The translations under genes and the position numbers were made by a program. A DNA stretch of 64,000 nucleotides from Schizophyllum amplum (Eukaryota; Basidiomycota; Agaricomycetes; Agaricales; Schizophyllaceae): assembly GCA_007026445.1 (NCBI GenBank), contig VDMD01000013.1:1-64000 (forward strand). Reading direction: 5' to 3'. Numbering within the stretch: position 1 is the stretch's first letter; the number at the start of each line of letters is the position of its first letter. The notes under the pieces are model-generated. The model had not been told where the DNA came from and made no database searches. It was given only the letters and a program-made list of their open reading frames with translations. Positions 46,356-58,507 of this stretch are shown piece by piece.

Positions 46356-48860
46356 ATGGGGTTCCTTCAGCGCTTAGAAGTGTCCCACCAGCCAGGCCAG
46401 TCCTATTCCCAGATGTTTCTGGAGGTACGTTTCCTAACATTGTCGTGAAGATCATGTCAGGAATCAGGATTCAACTCACCATCTTGTAGAATGAGGATCT
46501 CCGGCCAGTGGAAGCAGACAAACGAACCTGGAAGGGCCGGAACTTTGTCACCTTGTACGGTCTCTGCTGCCCTAGTATGATCTGTGTGCGAGATTAACGC
46601 GAAGGCCTTCTTCAGCTGGATTGCCGATAGTTTCAACATCAATACGTTCGCTTCGTCTTTTAAACTTAAGAAGACACTGTATCTGATCATGCGGCTCTCA
46701 CAGATGGATGATCGCTTCATCCATGATTGGACTGGGCCTTTCCTGGTGGCAGGCATGGATATGCGTCTGGGCCGGCTACCTCGCAGTAGCGCCCTTCATA
46801 GCTTTGAACGCGCGACCCGTACGAGGCTGGCACTCTATACTGGGTAGGAAGTCCCTAACGCCTCCTACTTAGGGTGCGATTCATCACATAACATTCCCTG
46901 TGGTGGCGCGGACAAGTTTTGGACTCTACGGCAGCCTGTGGTGCACCTTCAACCGTGGTGTAATGGGTGAGTTTGAGCGCGCCTCCACAATATCAATGCG
47001 TGCTCGCTTCTAACACACTTCTGTCTATAGCATGGTGCGTCCTCATGCGTTCGGCGCGCGGCGTCAGCCAACAGGCTCCATTCGCAGTATTTGGTATGGC
47101 GTCCAGGCTAGCATCGGCGGACAATGCGTGTTGGTGGCATTGCGTGCGATCTGGCCCTCTACGAATAACATACGTCAGTGCCGCACCTTCCAGTCGTGTC
47201 TGTCAACTGACGGCGTTACTTTAAGCGAACCATCTCCCCGCGTCCTCAGGGACTACGACGCGCGATTTTATGTGCTTCTTCCTCTTCTGGTTGATCAGCT
47301 TGCCTGCGATCTGGTTCCCTATACACCAGATGTTTGTGGTTCTCTAGCGCGTCACCGCCGCGGGCTGATCGTACCCTGCACATGCAGTCGCCACCTTTTC
47401 ACCGTCAAGGCCATTGTCGCGCCTATCGCAGGCATCACCTTCTTCATCTGGTGTATCGTCAAAGCGCACGGTGTCGGTCCCATTATCCACCAACCTGCGG
47501 CGATACATGGCACGGATTTTTCTTGGGCTATGGTATCTAGCCTGATGTCGTGTATAAGCAACATGGCTACACTCATCACGTAGGTTTTGCAATGACAAGG
47601 ACTGTCTGCTGTGCTGATGATCTTATAGCAATGCTCCTGACTTTGCCTCGCGCGCTCACTCGCCCTCGGCTGCCCTCTGGCCCCAGGTCTTTTCCGTGCC
47701 ATTGACCTTCTCTATCGTCAGTTTCATTGGTATCATCGTCAGCTCCTCCTCCCAGGCCATTTATGGTGAAGCCATCTGGTCGCCTATTGATCTCTTGGGC
47801 CGGTTCCTGGACAACGACCCGTCCAGCGGAGAGCGCTTTGGGGTGCGTCTTTGATTCAAAATAGGCGAACCCTGAGCGAAATGATTAACATGCCAGTCTA
47901 GGTCTGGTTTATTGCGACCGCGTTCGTCATTGCACAGGTGCGTCCTCATTTTCCGCAACATGATCACCTCCATATCTAACTGACCCCTTTCAATTGCTAC
48001 AGCTTGGGTACGCTGCGCTGCCGCAAGGCTTCTGTCTCACAACAATTTATTGATGGACGCGTTCCAGGACCAACATCTCGGCAAATTCTGTCAGTGCCGG
48101 ATGCGATCTGACAGCGCTTATGCCGCGGTTCATTGTAGGTTCCTGTTGATAGCATGACTGCGTCGCCTTGTAAGGGTGCAGACGCTGACACGTCTCGCAG
48201 AACATCCGGCGCGGGGGCTATGTCGCGGCCATTGTCGGCATCTGCATGCTCCCGTGGAACTTGCTCAAGGATAGCAATAGCTTCACGTCCTACCTGTCGG
48301 CGTACTCCGTTTTTCTGAGCTCGATTGCGGGCGTTATGGTGCGTCTCGCCCGATAGCTAGCTGTATCGCCTAGGTTGATCTCCTTGTGCAGGTAACAGAG
48401 TACTACCTCATCCGCCGTGGTCGGTACCACATTGCGGACCTGTACTCGAGTAGTAAGGACGGTTGGTACTATTATACGTACGGTATCAACTTCCGCGCAT
48501 ACGTCGCATATATCGCGGGCATTCTCATCAACGTTGTCGGCTTCGCGGGCGCGAGTAAGTGCATCCGATTCTGTCCACTTAAGATCTCCACGGTCACTGA
48601 CATCCACTCCTACAGCCGGACGCGACGTACCTGCAGCGGCGACGCACATATACGAGCTGTCATTCTTCACCGGCTTTGGCGTGTCGTCTATCATCTACTA
48701 CCTTCTGAACGTCGCTTTCCCGGTGCCCGGTCGGTCGAAGGGCTTCAAGGAGATGGACGTCTCGCAAATGGCCGATGATATCCATGAAGAGCGCGCCAGC
48801 ATTAGCGACGAGTCCGACAAAAAGAGCGGGGTACGCGACAACGTGTACGAGGCCGCGTGA
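46356..48860 (+). CDS. NCS1-family permease, Fur (uracil/uridine/allantoin) type
   Basis: A multi-pass plasma-membrane symporter for nucleobases or related compounds. Spliced landmarks are [138 protein letters not shown] and INIRRGGY. These match the Fur subfamily, and the NIxANSxSAGxD helix holds substrate and cation residues. More than ten introns break it up. Two features are odd: a 4-nt exon (47031-47034), and near 46852-46882 an intron of only about 29 nt with an off-by-one frame. The tail ends [14 protein letters not shown]. The substrate is not settled. Confidence 0.9.
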
Positions 48861-49244
48861 GGGTATGGAGGCGCAGGTTGGACGCAGGTGTGTGGAGGAT
48901 AGGCTGCTGTACGACCGGCACTGTAACGTGTGTATGCCTATCGATGTGCTAGATGCAATGATGCGGCGCGATATGCGCTCAAGGTTAACGTTCAAGCCGG
49001 ACCAGGCGCCAGCGCCACCTTTCGGCTAGCATACGGGGCAGCCTCGTTGTCTGCAAGCCTCCCTGCAGGGCGTATAACCTGAGCATCTACGAGGGCTACG
49101 TCGATCTTCTCCTAGTACGTGCAGAAAAAGCACGCTGGTAGTGTCACAAGGACCTCTCGAGCAATGCGTGTATGTTACATGTTAGTTTGAAGTCTACAGT
49201 GATAAAGTACATCGATGCTATAGATTGTCGTACAGCTTCCACCT
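48861..49244. other. Convergent 3' spacer between permease and PFK-2
   Basis: Nothing recognised except expected 3' untranslated sequence of both genes. Confidence 0.5.
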
Positions 49245-51369
49245 TCAGTACGTCTCCGGCTCGCCCGTCACAACAACCGCGTCCGACACCGGCTCATCCG
49301 TCTTCACCACCGGCGTCACCATCACCTTCGGATTGCCCGTCACCACCTGCGGCTCTTCGGTCGTCAGCTTCCGCTTACCCTTCGTGTCCTCCGCGTAGTT
49401 CTCGTAGAAGTTATTGTCGCCCGCATCGCCCTTGTCCGGGTCCGTCGCGTCGTCCACGTGCCGCCCCGGGCCGTCCCAGAAGTGGAAGGCCTGCGAGTGC
49501 ACGCCGTAGGAGGCCGGGACGACTTCGAGCAAGTCGCCGCGCGCAATTTCGATGGCGGGGATTTCGGATGCGGGGAGGCCGATGAGGTAGGCGAGGAGGC
49601 AGCGGATAACGGAGGAATGGCCAATGATGAGCAGGTCCTCGCGCTCACGCTCGAGCTCGATGAGGACGGGCTCAAGGCGGACTGTAGGAAATCGCGTCAA
49701 TATTCGAGCCAAGGCATCGCGGAACAATATACGAGACGCACCACTCAGGTCATGGTAGCTTTCCGCCCGCGGCGCCCGGAACGCGTATGGGTCCTTCACG
49801 AACCGCTCCCAGTCTTGCGGATAGTACTTACGCGCCTGGTCTGGTGAGAGGCCGTCCCAGATCCCGGGATTGATTTCCGACATCTGGGCCTTCTCAACGA
49901 CCTTGATGTTCACGGGTGGCTGCTCGCCCTCCATTGGATTCGGCGGGTCCTCCATCAAGGGTATACCTGGTGTGGCAGCGACGGTCCCAGTCGTGATATG
50001 CGAGCGCCCGTGTGATGCTGAGGCCTCAGAGAGGAAGGGCCAGGCGGTGTGATGTGCGCGACGGCGGGTGGAAGTCCAGATCTGCGAGGTTTTGAGTAAA
50101 GGCCAGGCAGCAACTTCGAGTAGTGGGGGCACTCACAACCAGCCTGCGCTCTTCCTGTTTGAGACCTCGTTCTTTCAGACTCTTCTGCCAGCGCTCGAGC
50201 ACGAAGTCCTTGAGCTTTTCGGAATACTCCCACCCTGCGGGGGACAGATCGGAGTCGGCCTTGTAAGAGTGCTCGATGAGGGATTGGCCGGACTGCAGAA
50301 TCCAAGGTCAGAAGCGATAGACAAAAGTCGTAGATTACGTACCCTGGCGAAATAAATCGTGCGGAAGCGGTTGTGGATGTTCATGAGGAAGAAGACAATC
50401 CGCGACTGAAGATAGCCCCGGATATTCTGTGAAGTTACCCTCAGCCAGTGTGCGTCCTGCAAACCTGTTGCCACTCACGTTGACCATGATCTTCTCTCCC
50501 ACCTGTGCGTTTGTGTAAATCAGACTGAACTATAACAACGGAAAGTCACCACTACGCACATTGATGATGCGAATGAAGGGCCACGTCGTCTCCTCCACCG
50601 GCTCATAGAACTTCTCATGGTCTTGAATGCGTCGGAAGTAATCCTTCACAGCCTGATCCGAGTCCCAGCCGCGATACTATCATTGACAGGGGGTAAGCCA
50701 CAAATCCCCCGCCAGCGCGACTTCACTAACATCTGGGGAGGAGATCTTGACGCTTCGGATGTTGCCCTCAATTATCTCTTGATTGTCGCAAACAGACTCT
50801 GACTTGTTAATCAGCGCGTGGGGGAGCACAGCGATGATAGTCCACGCACCGAGCATAATGACATGGATTCCTGCATCACTGAACTTCTTCGCCAGCGTCG
50901 CACGCGCCGCACGCGTGCCATTGTTGGCATCGTAGATCACGACCTGCCCGCCTCCGTGGAAGAAGTCCCATATCAGCTTCTCGCATCCCTCCAGGATCTT
51001 CTTCCTTAATTCGTTCGTAGATGCGCTGCGTTCTCCCCCTGTGTATGTCATTAGCCCGTCTACAGGATCACTCTCAGGAGGCCACGCACCGAGGTTAAAG
51101 TAGTCAGGCGGCAGCACCTGATTGCCGCCGAGTGTCTTCCGACGGTAATCGCCTGTGGACACAACTTGGGTCTTAACACCCATCCATCGCAGATAGCGCT
51201 CGAGTGACCGGGAGATGTGCGTTTTTCCACGAGCTGGTAGACCAACTGTGACGACCAGGATCTTGCCTGCGTGCCACAGGAGACCGGACTCGGTCGCTGG
51301 CAAACGCGTTAGGCTTAGCGCTCTCCTCGAGGATGGATGATGATACACACTGTATAGAGGGGCAGCCAT
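49245..51369 (-). CDS. 6-phosphofructo-2-kinase fused to an inactive fructose-2,6-bisphosphatase domain
   Basis: The kinase half has VVTVGLPARGKTHISRSLERYL (P-loop), GVKTQVVSTGDYRR, FNLGAWPP and EGCEKLIWDFFHGGG, and exons SVCDNQEIIEGNIRSVKISS and YRGWDSDQAVKDYF follow. The bisphosphatase half starts TIYFAR and, after an intron, SGQSLIEHS. The catalytic RHG is therefore RSG, as in kinase-only yeast isoforms. The second histidine survives in IIGHSSVIRCLLAYL, and INPGIWDGL keeps the EIxxG-like region. The product should make fructose 2,6-bisphosphate, the activator of glycolysis, without cleaving it. The start is MAAPLY at 51367-51369 with an intron to TESGLLWHAGKIL. The C-terminal tail of about 60 residues is low in complexity. 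Confidence 0.92.
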
Positions 51370-51680
51370 GGAGACCACCTACAGTATAAGCCGTAAAGTT
51401 ACAGATCTCTTGGGATCGCGGAGATGTTGCAGGACAGCTGGCTTTCTCCTCGTTGTTGTAGGTGATGGTGGAGAGTAAATGACGACTGCAATGGGTTCGG
51501 TCAAGATCGCTCAGGCCGGCCCGCTTTCCGGCGAGCGCTTACTTCAACACTTGTGATCCTACCAAACACTTACTTCCACTAAGCTCCATACGACTCACTC
51601 AGGCGTCATGTATAATAACCATATCCATAATTTAGTGCACTGCACAAACACCTTGTATGTGGGACCAAGACTATACTTGT
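51370..51680. other. Spacer upstream of PFK-2
   Basis: PFK-2 promoter and 3' flank of the bHLH gene. No distinct element recognised. Confidence 0.5.
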
Positions 51681-53650
51681 TCAATCTTCCCCATCTTCCT
51701 CATCTTCATCCATCAAGGAGCGCTGCCCGTACCCGTAAGTCATCGCCTCCTCGCCCACATCCAGATCCCTGTCCAATTCCAGCTCGGGCACCCCGGCCTC
51801 CTTCCCCACATCTTGCCCACCAAACAGCCCGCGATCTCCAAGCGCCATGCCGCCACCAGCCGGCCCTGAAGTAAACCGCAGACGGCGCAACTCCGCGCGC
51901 AAACGGTCGATCTCTTCATCCCGCCGCGCGATGCGCCCATTGAGCCGGCGGATGTACTCGTTACTGCACATCAGCAGCTGCAGTTTGCTCACGCCCTTGT
52001 TGGGGCCCTCGCCGCCGGCCTTGGGCGGGCCTCGTGGCGGGAGCGCACCGGGCAGGATCGCCTCGCCCTGCTCCCCGATTGCTGAGGGCAGTGGAATTGC
52101 AGGAAGCAGTCCCCTCAGCTCGTCAATCGTCGTCTTCATCGAGTCACGTCGCTTCTGTTCAGCGGCCTTGTGCGACTTGCGCGGAAGCTGAGAGGCAGCC
52201 GTGGCGCTTTGAGACCCACCGGCTGCAGCAAATGAGCGTTGCGTTGCAGCGCAGCAGAGACGAGAAGGACGTACCAGGCAAGATGGCCTTCAAACCGGGG
52301 CTGACCAAAGCTGTCGGTGACATGCTTCCCGAGGCTGACTTCCTGGTGGACGACCTCGACTTCGTGATTTTCTGGGGCGCCTCTACGCCTTGTTTCGCAG
52401 ACGCGGTGGAGCCTCTCCGCTTGACGCCGCTGGCCTTGTTCTGATTCGCCGCTGCCAGATCCTGGCTTATCGTATTCGACGGCGTGACCGTGCCGGACGT
52501 CGAATTAGACGACGTCGAAGGCGCGAATGCAAAGCGTGGCATATTCATCATAATCGAGGGAGTGACAGGCATGAGGTGTTCCGGCGCGTTGTCAACCTCG
52601 TTCGGGGGCGGCGGCGCTGGGGGCGGCATAGACAAGTCCACGGGCGAGGGGCTGTCGTCCGGTTGCGTGCCGGCGGAAGGATGCAACAGCGGCGTTGAAT
52701 TGGTAGAACGCGATCCGCGAGGCTGCGCGCTCATCCGCCGGGTCATCACGGGGCGTGCACCTGGCGCCTTTTTACGAGCGGGGGAGTCATTGCCCTCCTC
52801 GTTCCCGGGGGAGGGGCGTCGCTTGAGGCTCGGCTGGTGCTGCAGCCGTCCGATAGCGTGCCCGTGATTCGGCGCGCCGTGCTGCTGCCCACTCGATCCC
52901 GGCCCAAGCCAAGGTGAAGTAAGGGGGGAGACGTCAAAATCGAGGTCGGACGTCTGATGGAAAGCAACGTTCGCTGGCGCGGACATGGAGCCGCGCGGCG
53001 GGTGGTGTGGGTAGTGGTTCATGGTGTGGGGGAGGGGCGGAACCATGTCCTGGAAGCTGGAGGGGGTGGGCGGCGCATCCATGTAGCCGCTGAGCACCAT
53101 GGGAGATACAAACTCCATGGGTGACTGCTGGGCGCGTAGCTCGCTGGACGGCCCTGTGGATCATCAGCAGGTGACGGGCGAAGGGGCGATAAGGTGCGCG
53201 CCTGGTGTGGGGAGCCCGTGGTACTGCGCCTGTCGCTCGGGGGCGGGGCCTGCATCCTGCCCATCCTGCATCATCTGAGCGTTCTGCCCGCTGATGATGG
53301 CCAGCTATAGATGAGTATGCGTCAAGTCATGGCGCACGCGATCGGAGCGACATGCACACCTGCTGCTGGAAGATCTGGTTCTGTAGCTGCTGCAGCTGCT
53401 GCAGCTGCGTCAGCTTGAACTGCTGCTCCAACAGCTGCGTGTTGAAGGGCTGGTTCCCGACGTGGTCCATACTCTGCGAGGAAATGACTGCGCCCATGCC
53501 GCCCATCATATCGTTGACGGGGAGATGCTGCATGGACATCCCCATCCCTCCCGCACCCCCAAGCGCAGCGTTCCAGTCGATCTGGTGCTGGTGTTGCTGT
53601 TGCTGTTGGGCATCCGATGGGCACATCATCTGCCCTTGCAGCTGGTCCAT
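51681..53650 (-). CDS. bHLH-leucine zipper transcription factor
   Basis: The start MDQLQGQMM leads a Gln-rich activation-type region (QQQQQHQHQ, QLQQLQQLQNQIFQQQ) and a long Pro/Ser-rich middle. The C-terminal bHLH has the basic region RKSHKAAEQKRRDSMK, helix 1 TIDELRGLLPAIPLPS, a long loop with ALPPRGPPKAGG, and helix 2 GVSKLQLLMCSNEYIRRL. It runs into a heptad-leucine coil (RIARRDEEIDRLRAELRRL). The residues His, Glu and Arg spaced as H-x3-E-x3-R in the basic region are those that select CACGTG. A long acidic tail ends MDEDEEDGED. The family looks like the basidiomycete PHO4/USF-like bHLH group. At least three introns. About 620 residues. Confidence 0.9.
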
Positions 53651-54154
53651 GGCTGGGTGAAGGTGCAGGAGGGATGGGCCAATGGCGAAGGTAAAAGACA
53701 ACAGCGATCACGCGCCATTCAGCATCTGTGATCGCCGAGAAAGGGGCGAAGACTCGCGTTCGACCGACAAACAGCCATTTTACTGCCTACAAAATGCTAT
53801 GTTCAATGAGTGCTTGGCGCCCTGGAAAGGACGAACGTTCGCGGGAATCCCATGTGAAGAAGGCGCATAGATGAAATTCGGCATGGACGTCGGAGCAGCG
53901 GTCCGGCGTTCGACATTTTGGGCCTTTGGCCCTTGGGTCGTGCGACGCCATTCGCAAGTCCCACAACCAGCGGAAGTTCGATTTTGTATACATACAAGGG
54001 TATTCGTCTATTCGTTGCAGATCGTCTAGAAGAGTCGTGACTTCAGCTCATCTTCTTGTCTTTCCACGTTGGGTGGAAATGCCACTGGCAATTCGTCTTC
54101 ATTTGTGTTTGCATTCCTGTCCCGACTCCCGGGTGCATCTCGTTTTCCGCGCCT
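53651..54154. other. Spacer upstream of the bHLH gene
   Basis: Promoter of the bHLH gene and the 3' flank of the MFS gene. Nothing recognised. Confidence 0.5.
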
Positions 54155-56527
54155 TTAATCGTTTCGCCTGGAAGTCCCTGGCACAGCGCACCAGAGCGCG
54201 AACATCAGGCACATCATTGACACCACGCTGAAGGAAAGCAGTTCAGTTTCTGCTGAATAGAGAAAACGAGATCACTCACAAGGGTTGCAGCGCTCCAATC
54301 CCGTACTGACTTGACAGCACACCCGTGGCGAAGGGCAAAAGGGCTGAGCCCACCATTGCTATACCCGCGATGAACCCAACGCTCGGCGTCAAAAGCACCT
54401 TCGGCACGACGCGCGTAGCTTGACCGAGGAGGATTGGGAACATGGGCCCGAGGAGGACACCGACGAGTGAAACCTGCGAATCGAACGTCAATAAAAAGAA
54501 ACACACGACTAATTCAATATAGAAGAGAAGGGCCAGCTGCGATCGAGAGAGAAGCAGATATGCTACGCACAGCAATACCATTCTCGATGATCGAGGGCAC
54601 AAACCAGATCGTGATCTCCAACCTGGGAATATGAAAGTGAGAAAGGTCAACCGATGCAGGGAGGGTTAGAGCACCTACCCGATGGAGATGACTAGGTACA
54701 TGAACAAGACACGGTACTCGCCGACCTTCTTATTGACCCAAATGAGCGCAAGACGTCCCACCGTCAGTCCACCAAAGAAACCGGACGAGATGTAGCCCGC
54801 GGTCTCGCCGCCGCCGCGCTTGTTGATGATGAACGTGACAATCCATCCTCCGAGAGTTACCTCCGTCCCGGTGTAGATGAGCGCGAAGCACGCGAGCAGG
54901 TTCACTGCGCGGATGCTCATCATCGCCTTGTACCGGTTATCGGTGCTTGGCTGGCGTTCCGCAGTTGGCACGCCACCCTCGGCCATCAGGACTGCAATCA
55001 AGCGATTCAGCGACGCGGCATACACCAACGAAGACATATAGCCCACCTTCCTGGCGCTTGCCACGGAGGACGAAAAGCAGGCTGAAGACGTTGAGGAGCG
55101 CGAGACCGGTTGAAATGAGGAAGTGGAAGGACCAGTGACGCTGCGTAGCGAACCACGTCGATGCCAAGGGTGCCGCAAAGGCGCCGAGACCTGTGTAAGA
55201 ACGCGGTTAGCATATCAACGGCGCACGAATCGTTGGAGGACGCGCCATAAGTTGCATGCAAAACACCCAATTTCGAAAAGGGATTTTGCAGGCTGCCTAT
55301 AAAGCCGTTGCAGTGGGCGTTCTGTGACCTTACTGAGTACGCTTGTCGCCCCTATGTGGTTAACGACGCTACCTGGAAGGACATCCCAAACCCGGCCATG
55401 CCGTACGCAACGACCATGACGGGGAAAGGCGGTGTAGGAGCAATCATGGCGTAGGCGGCCAGCTGAACGAGGGCGCCTAGCAAGATGGCCTGACGGCGAA
55501 CCATGAGTGACAAGGAAACAATAACTGCGCCCAAGCGCACCTTGCCCAGTCCGATCTTCTCATCCAGCCATACATTGAGGAATGTGCCAGATAGGAAACC
55601 CTGGGACGATGCCGTTGAGTGTTATGTACGGTAAGGGATTGTCCTATGTGCTCGGTATAGCGCTTACGATGCAGTTCGCCACAAAGAGCAGGGAGACGAT
55701 GAAGAAGCTGATCTACAACGGCGTCAACAATCATCACAGGTGCAGACCGAGTTGCTCAACACACCTTGTACGTCTCTTGAATAACAGGTAACAATGGACC
55801 TGTTGTGCCATCATTCCACCCTTGTGGGATATCAGCAAACGTCTCGAATACTATCGAATGTATTACTCCTCACCCTCCACGAACATGGCGAACCAGAACG
55901 ATGCGACGTGCAACTGGGCCGTGCGCCACTTCTTGCTCCTCCACTTCGATCTCCCCTGCGGAGCATCCTCGGAGAACTCGAGTTGAGGTAGAACAGGCGC
56001 GAGAGTGGATGTGCGGCTCGGGGGTTGCGTATCCGGTTCGAAGTGCTGTTGTGCATTAACAAAACAAATCACCTCGCGCACCCAGCACGTACCTTGGTGT
56101 CCAACGTCTCGAATGTATCCTGCCGATATGCAGAGGGCCTGCGCGTACGGTCCGAGGTCAACACGGCCTCCTCCGCCACAATTACTCCCTTAGCAAAGTC
56201 GATTACGGCGGGCCTATCCTCCGGCACTGCTGAGGGGCAACGCACGCGAGCCACACTGTCATGATGATCGTCCTTCAGCGCCGACGAACGACGCAGACGG
56301 TCCGACAGGTGCGTCGCATGCACCTGAACATCGCTGCCGTGGGGGTGCCCGCTCCCGTAACGTAGGGAGTCTGTCTGCGACTCAACATCAACGGAGTCCT
56401 GATCATCCACTGCCGAGTCGTCAATCGCGATCGAAAGCTGGGCGCTCTTGGCCTTGTCCGAAGTGTGCACGCTGGGGGGCGGGTGCAGCGCCGCCACGTC
56501 CAGGGCGTGCGAGGCGAGCGAAGCCAT
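54155..56527 (-). CDS. MFS transporter of the Bsc6-like type
   Basis: A cytosolic N-terminus of about 180 residues with no known domain is followed by LHVASFWFAMFVEG, then GWNDGTTGPLLPVIQETYK and ISFFIVSLLFVANC, a hallmark of the fungal Bsc6/fucose-permease-like group. FLSGTFLNVWLDEKIGLGK, YGMAGFGMSFQVAS, GVLHATYG, GAFAAPLASTWF and TLGGWIVTFIINKRGG follow. Twelve helices are spread over more than eight exons with introns of 50-70 nt. The C-terminal exon is short (FVVSMMCLMFALW, stop 54155-54157). The transported compound is unknown. The DGTTGPLLP loop separates it from drug-type MFS families. Confidence 0.85.
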
Positions 56528-57286
56528 GATGATCCTTCGATGCGAGGTAGAGGGCGGGGGCAGAACGAGAGGCGGGGTAAGAGTGATTAGCAGAGTCGAT
56601 CGCGGAGGGAAGATAGGGGATTATAAGCGCCCAAGCCCTCCGGCGTATTTTTTCACGTTGCATCATCGCGTGCATTCCCGAACTCGCCATGAACTCGCCT
56701 GGAGGTGGCGAGGTTTACATCATGAAGATGGATTGCAAAGGGACGGCAGGGGGATGAGATCTAGAAACGGCACAGGTCGGCGCGGCTCCGTCGGCGAGAC
56801 CCTGGAATTTGACGACCTGGATAAAGGCTGCAAAAGACGCATCACGAGAGGCGTTCTGGGGCGCGGTACTTTGGCGATTATGTACATCTCGAGGATGCCG
56901 GGCAACTTCAGAGTTACCAGGAGATACCCAAGCGAGTTATACCGGCAGAGTCATCAGGGTCGCCGCTACCGGGAACACTGTCAGGGATCTCAGGGTGGCG
57001 CAAATTCTGCAAGCGTTCGCGGGAGGCAAAACGGTTTATAAGATCTGGGGGATCGGCCCGAGGGGTGTGGCACGTGAGAGCTTTCCCACAGTTGAACGAC
57101 TTGTCAATGTGAGCGCGTCGTTGCGCACGCGGCACGACGCCGCACGTCCGCGCTGGGTAGTCAACAAGGAACATCGCGGTGCGCATAAAGTACTCCGCTA
57201 TGCACAGTGCAAGTTGAACAAGTCTATACCCTGCCACCTGTAGGGGTGCAGGTGCCTTCTTCGTAAGGCCTGCCAGTGCCCGTCCT
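56528..57286. other. Spacer upstream of the MFS gene
   Basis: Promoter of the MFS gene and the 3' flank of the PYTG-family gene. Plus-strand open frames near 56756-57240 have no resemblance to known families and no splice support. They are treated as chance. Confidence 0.4.
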
Positions 57287-58507
57287 TCAGGGGTGTTCGC
57301 CACGAAATGGAATGCCTGCTTGAATGACCCTTGCGTTGACTAATGAATTCGCCCTCCGCTGCCTCGGTACCCAACAATCGTAGCCCTCCACGCGCCGTAT
57401 CGGGCTAAGGAGCTTCACGACCCGCAAACCGCAGTATAGTGTTCTGCCTCCTCTTCTGCGATGCGTAGAGAACAAAGCGAGCTGTACTAGAGTGCTGCCT
57501 GCAAGCAAAGGTTAGCAACGTAAAACAACCTTCGAATATGACGACCCACCTGTATAAGGGTGCAATGGCGTATCAACTAAATGCTTGTGTTGATCTTTTC
57601 GCTTATCCTCTAGAACGTTACGAAGCTTCAGTCTGGTCAAGCCGCCATCGGGCAGTCGAAGTCGCATTCTCCACTCGCTTCGACTGAAGAGCATATAGAC
57701 CGAGTCGGTGGCATCGCCGAGCACCGTCTTGTTGGCTGTAGAGCTAGCTAGCACATCATTAGCGAGGGTGCGGTCTGGCAGCACGAGAGCTCCTCGCAAA
57801 AACGCATGCCAATCCAGCGTGGCGATACTGTCTAGCCCGGGAGACCAGCATTTCCCTTCCAGATGGAGATCGTTGCCCTCAGCAAATTGTGCTATCGAGT
57901 CGGCGATGCGCAGGCGCAGCTCTCCCGCATACGGGTCTCCGGGTGGTTGCGTATCAATACAGGAACTCTCGCGCTGCGTCGGGGAAGGGTGCTCGGCAGT
58001 GCGAGGTCACTCGATGAGTCGTTTACCCGTACAAGTACGCTTTCCCGGTGCGTGGAAGCTGCTGAGGATTCTTGAGGCCACCGAAGCCGACGAGGTTCGG
58101 TGAGCGTGACGGGGTCGAATGTGGTCAGCCGCTTCCCCAGCACGTTTGTTGTAGGAATATATCCATCCTCGGCGAGCAAGGCCTGTGGAGGCATCCGCTG
58201 TGAAGTACGCGCGAAGCGGTCCACAGGTATACCACTGAGGGTCTCGTCCGTCGTGCGTTAGGAGATCGCTGCCTGGCGGAAAGTCGGCGGGGTCTCCGGA
58301 GTCGACGACTCGAAAGCGAATAGATAGTGATCCGGGATGGTAATATGGAAAGCCGCGATGGGGAATGACATGGACGTCCACGCTGCACTTCGGATGGCTT
58401 TTGCACGTATGTACGGTGCAATTTCTATGCAAGAGCTTCTCTGGATCGAGAGCTTGGATCAAAGCGTGTGTCAATCCCGCGCTGAAGGTCAAGGATATGA
58501 GGTACAT
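57287..58507 (-). CDS. Uncharacterised protein of a lineage-expanded Agaricomycete family
   Basis: The start MYLISLTFSAGLTH (58505-58507) is followed by PYYHPGSLSIRFRVVDSGDP, GIPVDRFART and PPQALLAEDGY. After an intron come GDPYAGELRLRIADSIAQF and AEGNDLHLEGKCWSPGL. After a second intron, PYTGGSTLVQLALFSTHRRR is followed by LRVVKLLSPIRRVEGYD. The pattern of GxLRxR(I/V)xDS..F..G.DL, then PYTG..L..F..S...GR.L..R+.+LL.P+ is one I recall from numerous hypothetical proteins in mushroom-forming fungi. No function is known to me and no signal peptide is certain. One base must be dropped at 58248-58249 to join the first two segments. About 370 residues. If the family call holds, it points to Agaricomycetes. 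Confidence 0.6.

Noticed and set aside
56756..57243. Basic plus-strand frames between the MFS and PYTG-family genes
   Set aside because: Frames are short, overlap each other and match no family.
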